Source of the DNA: CAVSQX01 sp963730225
GTDB lineage: Bacteria; Planctomycetota; Phycisphaerae; Tepidisphaerales; Tepidisphaeraceae
Assembly: GCA_963730225.1 (NCBI GenBank)
Contig: CAVSQX010000004.1
Span: forward strand, 744,001 to 808,000
Length of the DNA: 64,000 nucleotides
Direction: 5' to 3'
Shown here piece by piece: positions 51,044-59,295 of this stretch (the first letter of the stretch is position 1; every line of letters starts with the position of its first letter). A program made the position numbers and the translations under genes. The notes below the pieces were generated by a model. It was not told the origin of the DNA, ran no database searches, and saw only the letters and a list, made by a program, of their open reading frames with translations.

Positions 51044-51640
51044 TCATCGATAAAACTCGATAATCAGATTCATGTTCACTTCAAACGGCACGTCCTCCGG
51101 CACGGGCAAGGCATTGATTTTGGCGGTCAATTGAGCGGGGTTCCACTCGAGCCAGCCGGGGACATTGTGGCCGGCGTTTTGCTCCATGTTCTCGCGAAGA
51201 ACCTTGTGCAGGCTTTCCTTGAACGTGATCGTTTGGCCCGGCTTCACCAGATAGCTGGCGATGTCGGTTTTTTTGCCATCGACGATGACATGTCCGTGAG
51301 CGACGATCTGCCGGGCGGCCCAGATGGTTTTGGCGACGCCCAGCCGCCGCAGGACGTTGTCGAGCCGGCATTCGAGTAACTGCATCATCGTGTTGGCGGT
51401 GTTTCCCTTGCTCTTCTTGGCGATGGTCAGGAATCGGCGGAACTGCTTCTCAAGCATTCCGTAATGGAAACGGAGTTTTTGCTTCTCCGTCAGGCGGACG
51501 CCGTATTCGGTGTTGCGCCGGCCGCGGTAGCCGTGCATTCCGGGAATCGTCAGCTCTTCCTTGGTGTGCTTGGGATTGTCGGCAATCGGAACGCCGACAC
51601 GACGCGACAACTTCACCTTCGGACCCAGATAGCGGCCCAT
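51044..51640 (-). CDS. rpsD: 30S ribosomal protein S4
   Basis: 198 residues from ATG 51640. 'MGRYLGPKVKLSRRVGVPI', 'GMHGYRGRRNTEYGVRLTEK' and 'LLECRLDNVLRRLGVAKTIW', then the S4 RNA-binding 'AARQIVAHGHVIVDGKKTDI', 'YLVKPGQTITFK'. Zinc-free (C-minus) type with no N-terminal Cys cluster. Nucleates the 16S 5' domain. Stand-alone here, away from the alpha operon, as in several planctomycetes. Confidence 0.95.
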   Translation of the reverse strand: MGRYLGPKVKLSRRVGVPIADNPKHTKEELTIPGMHGYRGRRNTEYGVRLTEKQKLRFHYGMLEKQFRRFLTIAKKSKGNTANTMMQLLECRLDNVLRRLGVAKTIWAARQIVAHGHVIVDGKKTDIASYLVKPGQTITFKESLHKVLRENMEQNAGHNVPGWLEWNPAQLTAKINALPVPEDVPFEVNMNLIIEFYR

Positions 51641-51704
51641 GATCGAACTCACTTTCTCAAAACATGCGCGGCGACGGCATCGGCCGGCGGCTTACGCGCT
51701 TGGG

Positions 51705-53955
51705 TCATGCGACATGGTTTTGAGGCATGTCGGATGAATCCGGCTCATCGGCCGGGGGCGGGATTGTAGCGGCAAAACGACGCCAATGCCAAGTTCGGCT
51801 GGGAGAAATCGCCGCGAAGAGGAAAACAGCGGCCAGGAGCAGCATCAGCCAGCCGGCATCGGGAAATGTGTTCTGGGTGATGGCCAGCGACATCGGCGCG
51901 GTGGATGGAGCCTGCTGGAGCATTTGATTGGCGACGACCGACCAGGAAATCACCGTCAGCAAGACGTGCAACAGCGACATCTCGACGGAAACGCCCACCA
52001 AGGCGGCCGAAAGCACGGCCGGGTAAAGCGTGTATCGCCCGGCCATCTGCGTTAGCAGCGCCACCATAAGCACCCACGGGGCAACCAGCGCGACCAGAAA
52101 TTTCTTGTCGCCGCGGCGAAGATGCGTGGACGCCGCCAGCGCACAGGCAAAAATCGCGATGCCAAAAAGCACGGCCAAGGCCGTCTGCACGTCCAATTCA
52201 ATCGGTGAATGCGAAAAGGGCAAGGTCCAATCGCCAACCCAATCATGCAGGTTCCAGCCGTAGCGGCGCTGCAAAATCGATGTGAGATTGCTCAGACTTC
52301 CGTCGCCCAGTTGCATCTGCTGGTGCTTTTGCGTGCCGTACATGAAGCCGACGTTCCACCACGAGAAATTGCCGTTGAGGCTTGCGGCCGCCAGCCAAAT
52401 CGAACCGGCAAGAACAATGGTCAGCCACGCCGCGATCCATCGGCGCGGAAGCAGCCACGGCGTGGCGACGATCGCCAGCGTCAGCAGAATCGTCCACGCA
52501 TGAAACGACGGATCCTGCCGCCGGTAAATCAGCATGCTCAGCGTCACGGCGGTCGCCACCGAAATCAGCAGGGCCGCCCAGAAAAAATAGGGGATCGGCT
52601 TGAATCCGTGGCCCGGGCGGCGGCGGATTCGATTTGTCGCTGCACGGGCTACTCGCCGAATTTCACTTTGCGCCTGCCGGCGGAAAACGGCGAGCAGGCA
52701 AATCAAGACGGCAGCGAACAGAGCGCAACCGACATACGTCCGCGCATGTGGATCGTTCATGATCCAAGGCCATACCACCAGCCCCGCAGCCACCGCAAAG
52801 CCGGACAAGATGCGTATGAACCGTCCGATCCAGCCAGCCAGCAACGGACTGAGAATCAAGACCGGAGAGATGAACATCAACTGCCCTTTGAACATCGCTC
52901 CGACCGCAAGCACCGCGCCGGCTGTGATCCACCAATCCAGCGAAACCAGCACGGCGGCGATCAGAAAAAATGGACAAACCCATGCGTCCCACTGGGGCCA
53001 GCCAAAAGAGTCGAGAATCGAGGCGGGGTTCAGCCAAACCAGCGTGGCGGCCACAACGCCACAGGCGGGACCGCGAAACGGCCGTGGCAGAATTCGCGCC
53101 AGGGCCACCACCGCGGTAAATCGCAACACAATGAAGAACCACCAGCCCGGATTGGCAAAGCGATCGTCGAGCGTCGACGCGGTCAATCGATATGTCGCCG
53201 GCTGATAGAAAAAGTGCGGGCGCAGCAACGAAAAAATACCGAGTAGAATCACCGGCAGCAGCAACATCGGATCGCCCCATCGTTGCCGCCAATCGTTGGG
53301 CGCGGGCAACGGAAGGCTTGCGCGATTCCCGATAAACCCAAATCCAAACCAGAAAGAACATGGCGATCGCCGACGTGGCTTCGCAAGCCATATTTGCCAG
53401 CAAAAGGGGATGGACGATCTCCGGCGTCACCACCTGTTGTCGATGGGTAAACGGATTTCGCAGCGGCATCATCCGGTTCGGAAATCCCTCGAGCCCTGGA
53501 AATTGCGATCGCACTTTCCAAGTCCACAGCGTCATGACCGCCAGGCGAAGCGGTGGATAGTCGATCTGATAATCACCGTTGGGATTGTCGCGCTCCAATT
53601 GGCTGTAGGTCGCCACCCAGGCGTCGAAGAGCTGAGCATAGACCGGCCGCAGTTGCGTCCAGCGCGCATCAAACGCCAGCCCGTTCCACGGCCGATCAAA
53701 CAGCCCCGGACCGGGTTTTTCGATGCTCCTGAGCGGATCGGGCTTGCCCCCGCGCTGGGCCAGCGTGCGGGCTTCGTCGATAACGGTAATCCCGTGCCGC
53801 AGCGCGGCGTGGATGTCTCCGTAGTAGCGATTGGCTTCCCAATATTCCCAAAAACCTTCTCGCAGATCCGCGCCGATGCGGGCCACCCGCCACGTGTAAA
53901 ACGTGAGGAGCAAACCGATGCCAATCCAGACGGCCGATCGAAGAAGCGATTTCAT
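51705..53955 (-). CDS. Polytopic membrane protein, GT-C glycosyltransferase-like, frame-interrupted near 53307
   Basis: Part 1 (53955 to about 53307) has an N-terminal helix 'AVWIGIGLLLTFYTWRV', an extracytoplasmic loop with 'RYYGDIHAALRHG' and 'DYQIDYPPLRLAVMTLWTW' (D-Y-P-P-L-R is typical of GT87/GT-C loops), and 'AIAMFFLVWIWVYRESRKP'. One base must then be skipped to continue as NDWRQRWGDPMLLLPVILLG and at least nine more helices, including 'WLNPASILDSFGWPQWDAWV'. Repaired length is 749 residues. Probably a polyprenyl-phosphate-sugar mannosyl- or glucosyltransferase. Its start overlaps the upstream gene's stop (ATGA). Confidence 0.65.
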
Positions 53956-54854
53956 TCTTTTTTGTGCGTCGTTCGAGCGACCGGATAGAACTCCCCGCCA
54001 TATTCCTTCGGCGTTTCCTCCGTGGGCTTGGGCGCGGCAACGGTCGGTTCGCCGCCACCGAGAGCTTTGGCAGGCGTCTGCTGGGCCGGCGCATTGTGCG
54101 GCATCTGGGGCGAGGAGCCAAATCCCGCCAGCGACTTGTCCAGTTGCGCGTTCAATTCCGCCAATTGCTTATCTCCGGCGCTGTGATCGATCGCCGCTTT
54201 ATCCGCCGTTTTGCCTGCTGCGGGCAATTTCGCTCGGAACCGTTTTGCGGGCTTGGCCAATCCCACGCCCATCATCAGGCTGATCGTCAGGGGCCAGGCG
54301 ATGCCGACGATAAGCAGACCACCCGCCGCCGGCAGCAGAATGGTCGGGGCCGATTTTTCCCACCAGGCGTAACGAAACGTCACGCTGCGGTTGCCCCTGA
54401 GCTTCTCGTCCAGAAACGGCACGATCGTGGGGTATTGCGTTGCCTTTCCGTCGGCAGTCTTGTACGGAATCGGTGCGCGAAGCTTGAAAGGCTGCCAGGT
54501 TTCAACGGCGGCCTTGGGACCCGAGGGATCGCTGGCATTGCGCGGAAGCAGTTCGACGTTAACCATCTTTCCCGTCACCCAATTCGCACCCCTGGTGTCA
54601 CCCGGCAGCGGCGGATGCACGACCAGATCCTTAACCAACGGCTGGTCCGGCAGATACTGAGCCGTCAAACGCGCGTTGAGATGTCGGTTGCTGGGCTGCC
54701 CGGCGATCTCCCGTTCAAAGCTCGGTTGATCCATCGTGCTGAGATTGTCCGTGTCATACCACGGGCCCTGATATTGTTTCACGGCGCCATACAGCAGACC
54801 AGCGAGCACGCCGATCACCATCCAATGCCAGGCTCGAAGGTTTTCCAGTTCCAT
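53952..54854 (-). CDS. Hypothetical membrane protein coupled to the GT-C-like gene
   Basis: 300 residues. Membrane helices at about 11-24 ('WMVIGVLAGLLYGAVK') and 172-195 ('LLPAAGGLLIVGIAWPLTIS'), a periplasmic domain between, and a cytoplasmic Pro/Ala/Lys-rich tail. Unassigned. Stop-start overlap with the GT-C-like gene suggests a joint role in envelope glycan transfer. Confidence 0.6.
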   Translation of the reverse strand: MELENLRAWHWMVIGVLAGLLYGAVKQYQGPWYDTDNLSTMDQPSFEREIAGQPSNRHLNARLTAQYLPDQPLVKDLVVHPPLPGDTRGANWVTGKMVNVELLPRNASDPSGPKAAVETWQPFKLRAPIPYKTADGKATQYPTIVPFLDEKLRGNRSVTFRYAWWEKSAPTILLPAAGGLLIVGIAWPLTISLMMGVGLAKPAKRFRAKLPAAGKTADKAAIDHSAGDKQLAELNAQLDKSLAGFGSSPQMPHNAPAQQTPAKALGGGEPTVAAPKPTEETPKEYGGEFYPVARTTHKKE

Positions 54855-54868
54855 GACGTGCGAAATAA

Positions 54869-55010
54869 ATTCGAAGTACGAAATTCGAATAACGAATCAA
54901 ATTCGAATGACCAATGGCCCAATGACGAATTGCGCGTGCGGGTCATTATCCCCGTCTCGCGCGTCATTGGTTATTCGTCATTGATTCGAATTTCGAGTTT
55001 CGTACTTCGA
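54869..55010. repeat. Long imperfect palindrome of CGAAT/TTCGA words upstream of nuoA
   Basis: Left words are TTCGAAGTACGAAATTCG, AATAACGAATCAAATTCG and ATGACCAATGGCCCAATGAC. The right part is their imperfect reverse complement (GCGTCATTGGTTATTCG, TCATTGATTCGAATTTCG, GTTTCGTACTTCGAG). The loop carries CGCGTGCGGG and CGTCTCGCGCG. It fills the divergent spacer 54855-55083, where promoters for nuoA and the minus-strand operon must lie. Confidence 0.7.
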
Positions 55011-55083
55011 GTTTCCCTATCCACATGCCTCTTCCCATTTGGTTCCACTTTCCCTACAGTATCTTCCATTCAAGAAGACTTAA

Positions 55084-55503
55084 ATGGTTACACTTCTTGC
55101 CCAAACCTCCACCGTTAGCGGCGATCCGCGTTACGGCTGGCTCCCGGTGCTGCTTCTGCTGATCATCGGGGTCGGTTTCGCCATCGTAAACATCCTCGTT
55201 TCTATCCTGGTGGGCCCCTCGCGCACGGGCCCGGCAAAGGAAACCACGTATGAAAGCGGGATGACGCCCATCGGCGACACCCGTCAACGCTTCAACGTCC
55301 GGTTCTATGTCGTTGCCATTCTCTTCCTTGTATTTGACGTTGACATCATATTTTTCTATCCGCTCTGCTCGATTTTTCCACAGATTTCGCTGCACGACCA
55401 CCAGTTGGCCGGCGTGCTGATGGTGGACATCATCATTTTCATCCTGCTGTTGCTGGTCGCTTATCTCTATGCCTGGGGTAAGGGTGTATTTCGCTGGGAC
55501 TGA
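55084..55503 (+). CDS. nuoA: NADH-quinone oxidoreductase subunit A
   Basis: 139 residues, three membrane helices ('WLPVLLLLIIGVGFAIVNIL', 'FYVVAILFLVFDVDIIFFYP', 'VLMVDIIIFILLLLVAYLYA'). The family motifs are 'ETTYESGMTPIGDTRQRFNV' (E-x-G-x-x-P) and 'FLVFDVDIIFFYP' (FD-E/D-I/V). Membrane-arm subunit of respiratory complex I near the quinone site. Separated from nuoB by a 2-kb glycosyltransferase gene. Confidence 0.95.
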   Translation: MVTLLAQTSTVSGDPRYGWLPVLLLLIIGVGFAIVNILVSILVGPSRTGPAKETTYESGMTPIGDTRQRFNVRFYVVAILFLVFDVDIIFFYPLCSIFPQISLHDHQLAGVLMVDIIIFILLLLVAYLYAWGKGVFRWD

Positions 55504-55524
55504 AATCTGCCTTGGATTTGAAGG

Positions 55525-57516
55525 ATGTCGTCGCCCGCGCTCCCGGATTCCTCGCTCGCCCTTGAGATCAGCCCCGCGGAAAACCCACCATCCCCATCGG
55601 CCCCTCGTCGCTGGACGCCTTGGCTGATTCTGATTCTGCTGACAATCCTGGGCGGAATGATCCGTTTCAGCTTTCTGGACCGCCCCTGCCTCTGGGGCGA
55701 TGAAGCCAACGTCTATCTTCGCAGTTGCGGAAAATATCTGGACATGCTTTCCGAAATCCGCGAGGAAGGTTTCGGCCCGCTGCACTACGAGCTTTATTGG
55801 TTGATTGTCCGCAGCTTCCGGGCCACGCCGTTTGTCATGCGTTTCGTTCCCGCCCTTTGCGGCACGCTGATGGTTCCGGCGATCTATTTTCTCTCCCGCC
55901 AACTGCTGCAACGATCGACATCCCTGGTCGCCGCCGCCATCGCCGCCTGTTCGGGCTTCCTCATTTTCTATTCCCGTGACGCCAAGATGTACAGCGAAAC
56001 CTGGCTGCTGGTGACGCTGAACATTGCCTGCCTGCTTTGGTGGTTCCGCGCCAAAACGCTGACATCGTGGCTCTGCTGGGTCGCCACGGGCGCGCTGGCC
56101 GCGGCGACTCACGCAACCGGAGGCGCTCTGCTGGCGGTCTCTCCGCTGCTTCTGCTGACGCAAAAAAACATGCACTGGCAGCGCACGATTTTCTGGCTCG
56201 GGGGCGTCGCCGTCATCTTCGCTGGGCCGATCGGCTACTACACGAAGTTCAATCTCTGGAACACCAACGTCGACCAGCGCGGTTGGCGCGCCAGCGGCAT
56301 CGAGTGGGTCGATTCCGTCAACCGCGATCTATCCGGTCCGGATCTGGTCCGCAACGCCGGCACATCGTTTCTGATGGGCTGGAGCTGGCCGCGGCCCGAT
56401 GACGAACCCAACATCACGCCCGTTCTGGTTTCGGCCCCCAAGCTCTGCGCGGAATTGATTCTGAGCATTTTGATCGTCGCGCTTTTCCCCTGGCCGCTAT
56501 CCGAGCGCCCTCGCCGCGAAATCGATCCTCCACCACAGCCGCAGTGGCGCGTCGTCTTCACGCTTGCCTGCCTAATCGTTCTGCCGGCGTACGTCATGTA
56601 TTGCCATTCCATCGAGCAATTCGCCTCTCCCAGCGATTGGCTCGACGCAGCCGATGGATTTCTCTCCAATGCCTTATCGCTTCATCATCATCCGTGGATC
56701 GGCTACGCGCTGGGAATTTTTCTATGCTCCGGCCTGATCGCCTCCGCCGTTGTGTTTCCCGCATTCCGATGGGTTCTGTTGCGCGGTCTGAAATGGATTC
56801 TCGTCGTCGCGGCCATTCTGGGCATCTGCGAGATTCTCTTCCACATCTGCGTCAGCGCCGCCACCGAAGCCCAGTTGCAGAACCGTCCGTGGCACTCGCT
56901 GTGGATGCCGCGCTACCTCGGGTTTATCTGGCCCGGCGTCGCGGTGGCCATCGCCGCGCTGCTCATGCGGCTGCCGACTCGCCCCATCCGCATTTGCGCA
57001 GTTTTATTTTTTCTGGCCGTAAATCTGGGCTTCGGCGCCGGGAAAATCTTCGGATGGACCGAGCCCCCCACCGATCTGATGGCCGCCGACGCCTACGCCT
57101 CGTCGCTGCCCAACAGCTCCACCCGTGCCTACTGGGACACCGGCTCTCCTGATCCTGGCCCCAGCGGGGGAAATCTCGGCAGCGTTCCGGGCCGATACTA
57201 TCTTCAGGTGCTGTCGTGGAAACAGCCGATGGATCCCATTCGCTTCATCGAATCGCTGCCGGAATATCACATCCGCAACGTTGTCAACACATCTACGGTT
57301 CCCGACGATCTTCGCGCTTCGCCGAAGATAACGCACGCAATCGTTTGGGATCGTTTCCCATTGAACATGCTTCGCTGCACGGACCCGCTCATCATCAAAA
57401 TGCCGGGCTGGAAGCTGGTCCGCGAGGATTGGTATCCGATCCGATTGTATTGGGATTGGCAGGATTACACGCGGTACCGTCGCCGGGAATACCAGCGCAT
57501 TGTCCCTCCCTCGTAG
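55525..57516 (+). CDS. GT39-like (ArnT/PMT-type) glycosyltransferase
   Basis: 663 residues with about 11 membrane helices. The catalytic D-E motif of GT-C family 39 sits in the first extracytoplasmic loop ('FLDRPCLWGDEANVYLRSCG'). 'EEGFGPLHYELYWLIVRSFR' and 'FYSRDAKMYSETWLLVTLNI' (S-R-x-x-M-Y) are standard PMT_2 signatures. It would transfer a sugar from a lipid-phosphate donor to lipid or protein at the outer face. Unexpectedly placed between nuoA and nuoB, 21 nt after nuoA. Confidence 0.82.
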   Translation: MSSPALPDSSLALEISPAENPPSPSAPRRWTPWLILILLTILGGMIRFSFLDRPCLWGDEANVYLRSCGKYLDMLSEIREEGFGPLHYELYWLIVRSFRATPFVMRFVPALCGTLMVPAIYFLSRQLLQRSTSLVAAAIAACSGFLIFYSRDAKMYSETWLLVTLNIACLLWWFRAKTLTSWLCWVATGALAAATHATGGALLAVSPLLLLTQKNMHWQRTIFWLGGVAVIFAGPIGYYTKFNLWNTNVDQRGWRASGIEWVDSVNRDLSGPDLVRNAGTSFLMGWSWPRPDDEPNITPVLVSAPKLCAELILSILIVALFPWPLSERPRREIDPPPQPQWRVVFTLACLIVLPAYVMYCHSIEQFASPSDWLDAADGFLSNALSLHHHPWIGYALGIFLCSGLIASAVVFPAFRWVLLRGLKWILVVAAILGICEILFHICVSAATEAQLQNRPWHSLWMPRYLGFIWPGVAVAIAALLMRLPTRPIRICAVLFFLAVNLGFGAGKIFGWTEPPTDLMAADAYASSLPNSSTRAYWDTGSPDPGPSGGNLGSVPGRYYLQVLSWKQPMDPIRFIESLPEYHIRNVVNTSTVPDDLRASPKITHAIVWDRFPLNMLRCTDPLIIKMPGWKLVREDWYPIRLYWDWQDYTRYRRREYQRIVPPS

Positions 57517-57536
57517 CGGTCGCCCCGCAAGGGCAC

Positions 57537-57542
57537 TATAAT
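57537..57542 (+). promoter_or_regulatory. -10 box 8 nt before the nuoB ATG (leaderless candidate)
   Basis: Perfect TATAAT at 57537-57542, then CGAGAATC and ATG 57551. No SD-like sequence fits in so short a leader. Confidence 0.4.
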
Positions 57543-57550
57543 CGAGAATC

Positions 57551-58117
57551 ATGTTCGACACCCAACAGCTCCCCGACAATGTCCTGACGTTGCAGCTCAA
57601 GAAAGTCGTCAATTGGGCCCGCCGCAGTTCGCTGTGGCCGATGCCCTTCGCCACCGCCTGCTGCGGCATCGAACTGATGGCCACCGCCTCCAGCCGTTAC
57701 GACCTGGCCCGCTTCGGCGCCGAGGCCATGCGATTCAGTCCGCGGCAAAGTGATCTCATGATCGTCGCCGGCCGGGTCACCATAAAAATGATGCCCGTGC
57801 TCCAACACATTTACCAGCAGATGACCGAACCGAAATGGGTCATCAGCATGGGCGCCTGCGCCAGCACCGGCGGCGTCTTCGACGCCTACGCAACCATTCA
57901 GGGGATCGACCAGTTCATGCCGGTGGACGTTTATGTTCCCGGCTGCCCGCCACGGCCCGAGACGCTGATCGAAGGGATCATGGCGATCCAGCGCATCATC
58001 GACGAAGACGGTCTTCCCCCCGCCGGCCGACGCCGGCCGCTTCAGTTGGCCGTGGAACCCAGCCACGCACCGGCTCCCCAGCCGGTGCCGTTGACCGTCG
58101 GTGGATTGGGAATTTGA
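57551..58117 (+). CDS. nuoB: NADH-quinone oxidoreductase subunit B
   Basis: 188 residues. The N2 4Fe-4S ligands are all present: adjacent Cys pair in 'PFATACCGIELMATASSRYD', Cys in 'WVISMGACASTGGVFD', and Cys in 'VDVYVPGCPPRPETLIEGIM'. 'RFSPRQSDLMIVAGRVT' is also standard. Peripheral-arm subunit that passes electrons to quinone. nuoC-N do not follow; an ABC ATPase gene does. The last about 35 residues are a Pro-rich extension. Confidence 0.95.
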   Translation: MFDTQQLPDNVLTLQLKKVVNWARRSSLWPMPFATACCGIELMATASSRYDLARFGAEAMRFSPRQSDLMIVAGRVTIKMMPVLQHIYQQMTEPKWVISMGACASTGGVFDAYATIQGIDQFMPVDVYVPGCPPRPETLIEGIMAIQRIIDEDGLPPAGRRRPLQLAVEPSHAPAPQPVPLTVGGLGI

Positions 58118-58139
58118 AACGCCGGGAAAACCGCGCCCC

Positions 58140-59102
58140 ATGCCGGACGCAGCAGCAACCCCGCCGCCGCCGGTTCTTTCCGCCGACAACCTGTGCGTTC
58201 GATTCGCAAAGATCTTCGCCGTGCGCGATGTCTCCCTGCGCCTGGCCTGCGGCGATCTGCTGGGCCTGATCGGCCCCAATGGCGCCGGCAAAACCACCCT
58301 GCTGCGAGCCCTGTGCGCTCTCCAGCCTCTCACGCGCGGCTCGGTGACCATCCTGGGCGAATCCCTTGGCCTCAACCGTCCCGATCTGCTGGCCCGAATT
58401 GGTTTTACTCCCGACACGCCCGCCTTGTACGACGATCTGACCACGCGGCAATTTCTCCGCTTCATCGGCCTGGGATACGGCCTTGACGCATCGGACATCG
58501 AAGAGCGCATCGATTTCTGGCTGGAGCGGGTTTGGCTCTTGGAAAAATCCGGGGCGAAAATAAAATCCCTGAGCCGAGGAATGAAGCAGCGACTGGGAAT
58601 CGCCCGGACGCTGCTGCCCAACCCCGCGGTGATTCTGCTGGACGAGCCCGCCGCCGGACTCGATCCCGCCGGCCGCGTGCAATTTCGCCAACTTCTGTGC
58701 GAGCTGCGCGAGCAGGGAAAAGCGATCATTGTTTCCAGCCACATTCTTTCCGACATGGCCGACTACTGCACTTCCATCGGCATCATGGCCGCCGGCCAGA
58801 TGGTCAAGCTCGGGACGGTTTCGCAAGTGATCAACATGCACGACGATCAGCGTTGCCGATACACGCTGCGGCTCTCACATCCCGTCCCCTCGCTCGAGGC
58901 GGCTCTACTCTCGATTCCAGGCGTCACCGAGATTCAGACGGACCGAACGGTCATTACTCTCGAATTCAGCAACGACCCCGCCTCGGCCGCAACCCTTCTG
59001 GGCGAATTGATCGCCCGGAAGCTGCCGATTTGCTCGTTCACGCCCAACGCGGTCGATCTGGAGGAAGCGTATTTGCGGATCGGAATTCGACAGGTGGATT
59101 GA
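58140..59102 (+). CDS. ABC-2 type transporter ATPase
   Basis: About 320 residues from ATG 58140 (GTG 58101 inside nuoB is the alternative). Walker A is 'LIGPNGAGKTTLLRALCA', signature 'LSRGMKQRLGIARTLL', Walker B 'AVILLDEPAAGLDPAGR', and H-loop 'IVSSHILSDMADYC'. The C-terminal about 90-residue domain ends 'DLEEAYLRIG' as in drug/lipid exporter ATPases (CcmA/GldA type). No permease gene follows in the window. A partner may be elsewhere. Confidence 0.85.
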   Translation: MPDAAATPPPPVLSADNLCVRFAKIFAVRDVSLRLACGDLLGLIGPNGAGKTTLLRALCALQPLTRGSVTILGESLGLNRPDLLARIGFTPDTPALYDDLTTRQFLRFIGLGYGLDASDIEERIDFWLERVWLLEKSGAKIKSLSRGMKQRLGIARTLLPNPAVILLDEPAAGLDPAGRVQFRQLLCELREQGKAIIVSSHILSDMADYCTSIGIMAAGQMVKLGTVSQVINMHDDQRCRYTLRLSHPVPSLEAALLSIPGVTEIQTDRTVITLEFSNDPASAATLLGELIARKLPICSFTPNAVDLEEAYLRIGIRQVD

Positions 59103-59104
59103 AG

Positions 59105-59230
59105 CGAAATAACCAATGACCAAGCCCCAAATCCCAATGACGGCCCCATGTCCATTGATGGATATCCAATTGGGATTTGGTCTTTGGAGCTTCATTGGGG
59201 TTTGGGGTTTGGACATTGGGATTTGCCCGC
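59105..59230. repeat. Palindromic CCAATGGGATTTGG-word repeat
   Basis: CCAAATCCCAAT (59127-59138) pairs with ATTGGGATTTGG (59169-59180) perfectly, and further words (AACCAATGACCAAG; TTCATTGGGGTTTGGGG; GGACATTGGGATT) extend the imperfect palindrome. The same words occur at 20950-20998 after the 65-residue gene. Fills the spacer between the ABC ATPase and NB-ARC genes. Confidence 0.75.
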
Positions 59231-59295
59231 GCCATCCAGCCCTCAACCCGCTACAATACTTCCATTCGAGGGGCCGATGAAAAAGGGAGCGTTCG

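Noticed and set aside
1790..53312. Programmed +1 ribosomal frameshifting as the cause of the seven breaks
   Set aside because: No shared slippery sequence, no stop codon at the shift sites, no SD-like stimulator, and the affected genes are functionally unrelated.
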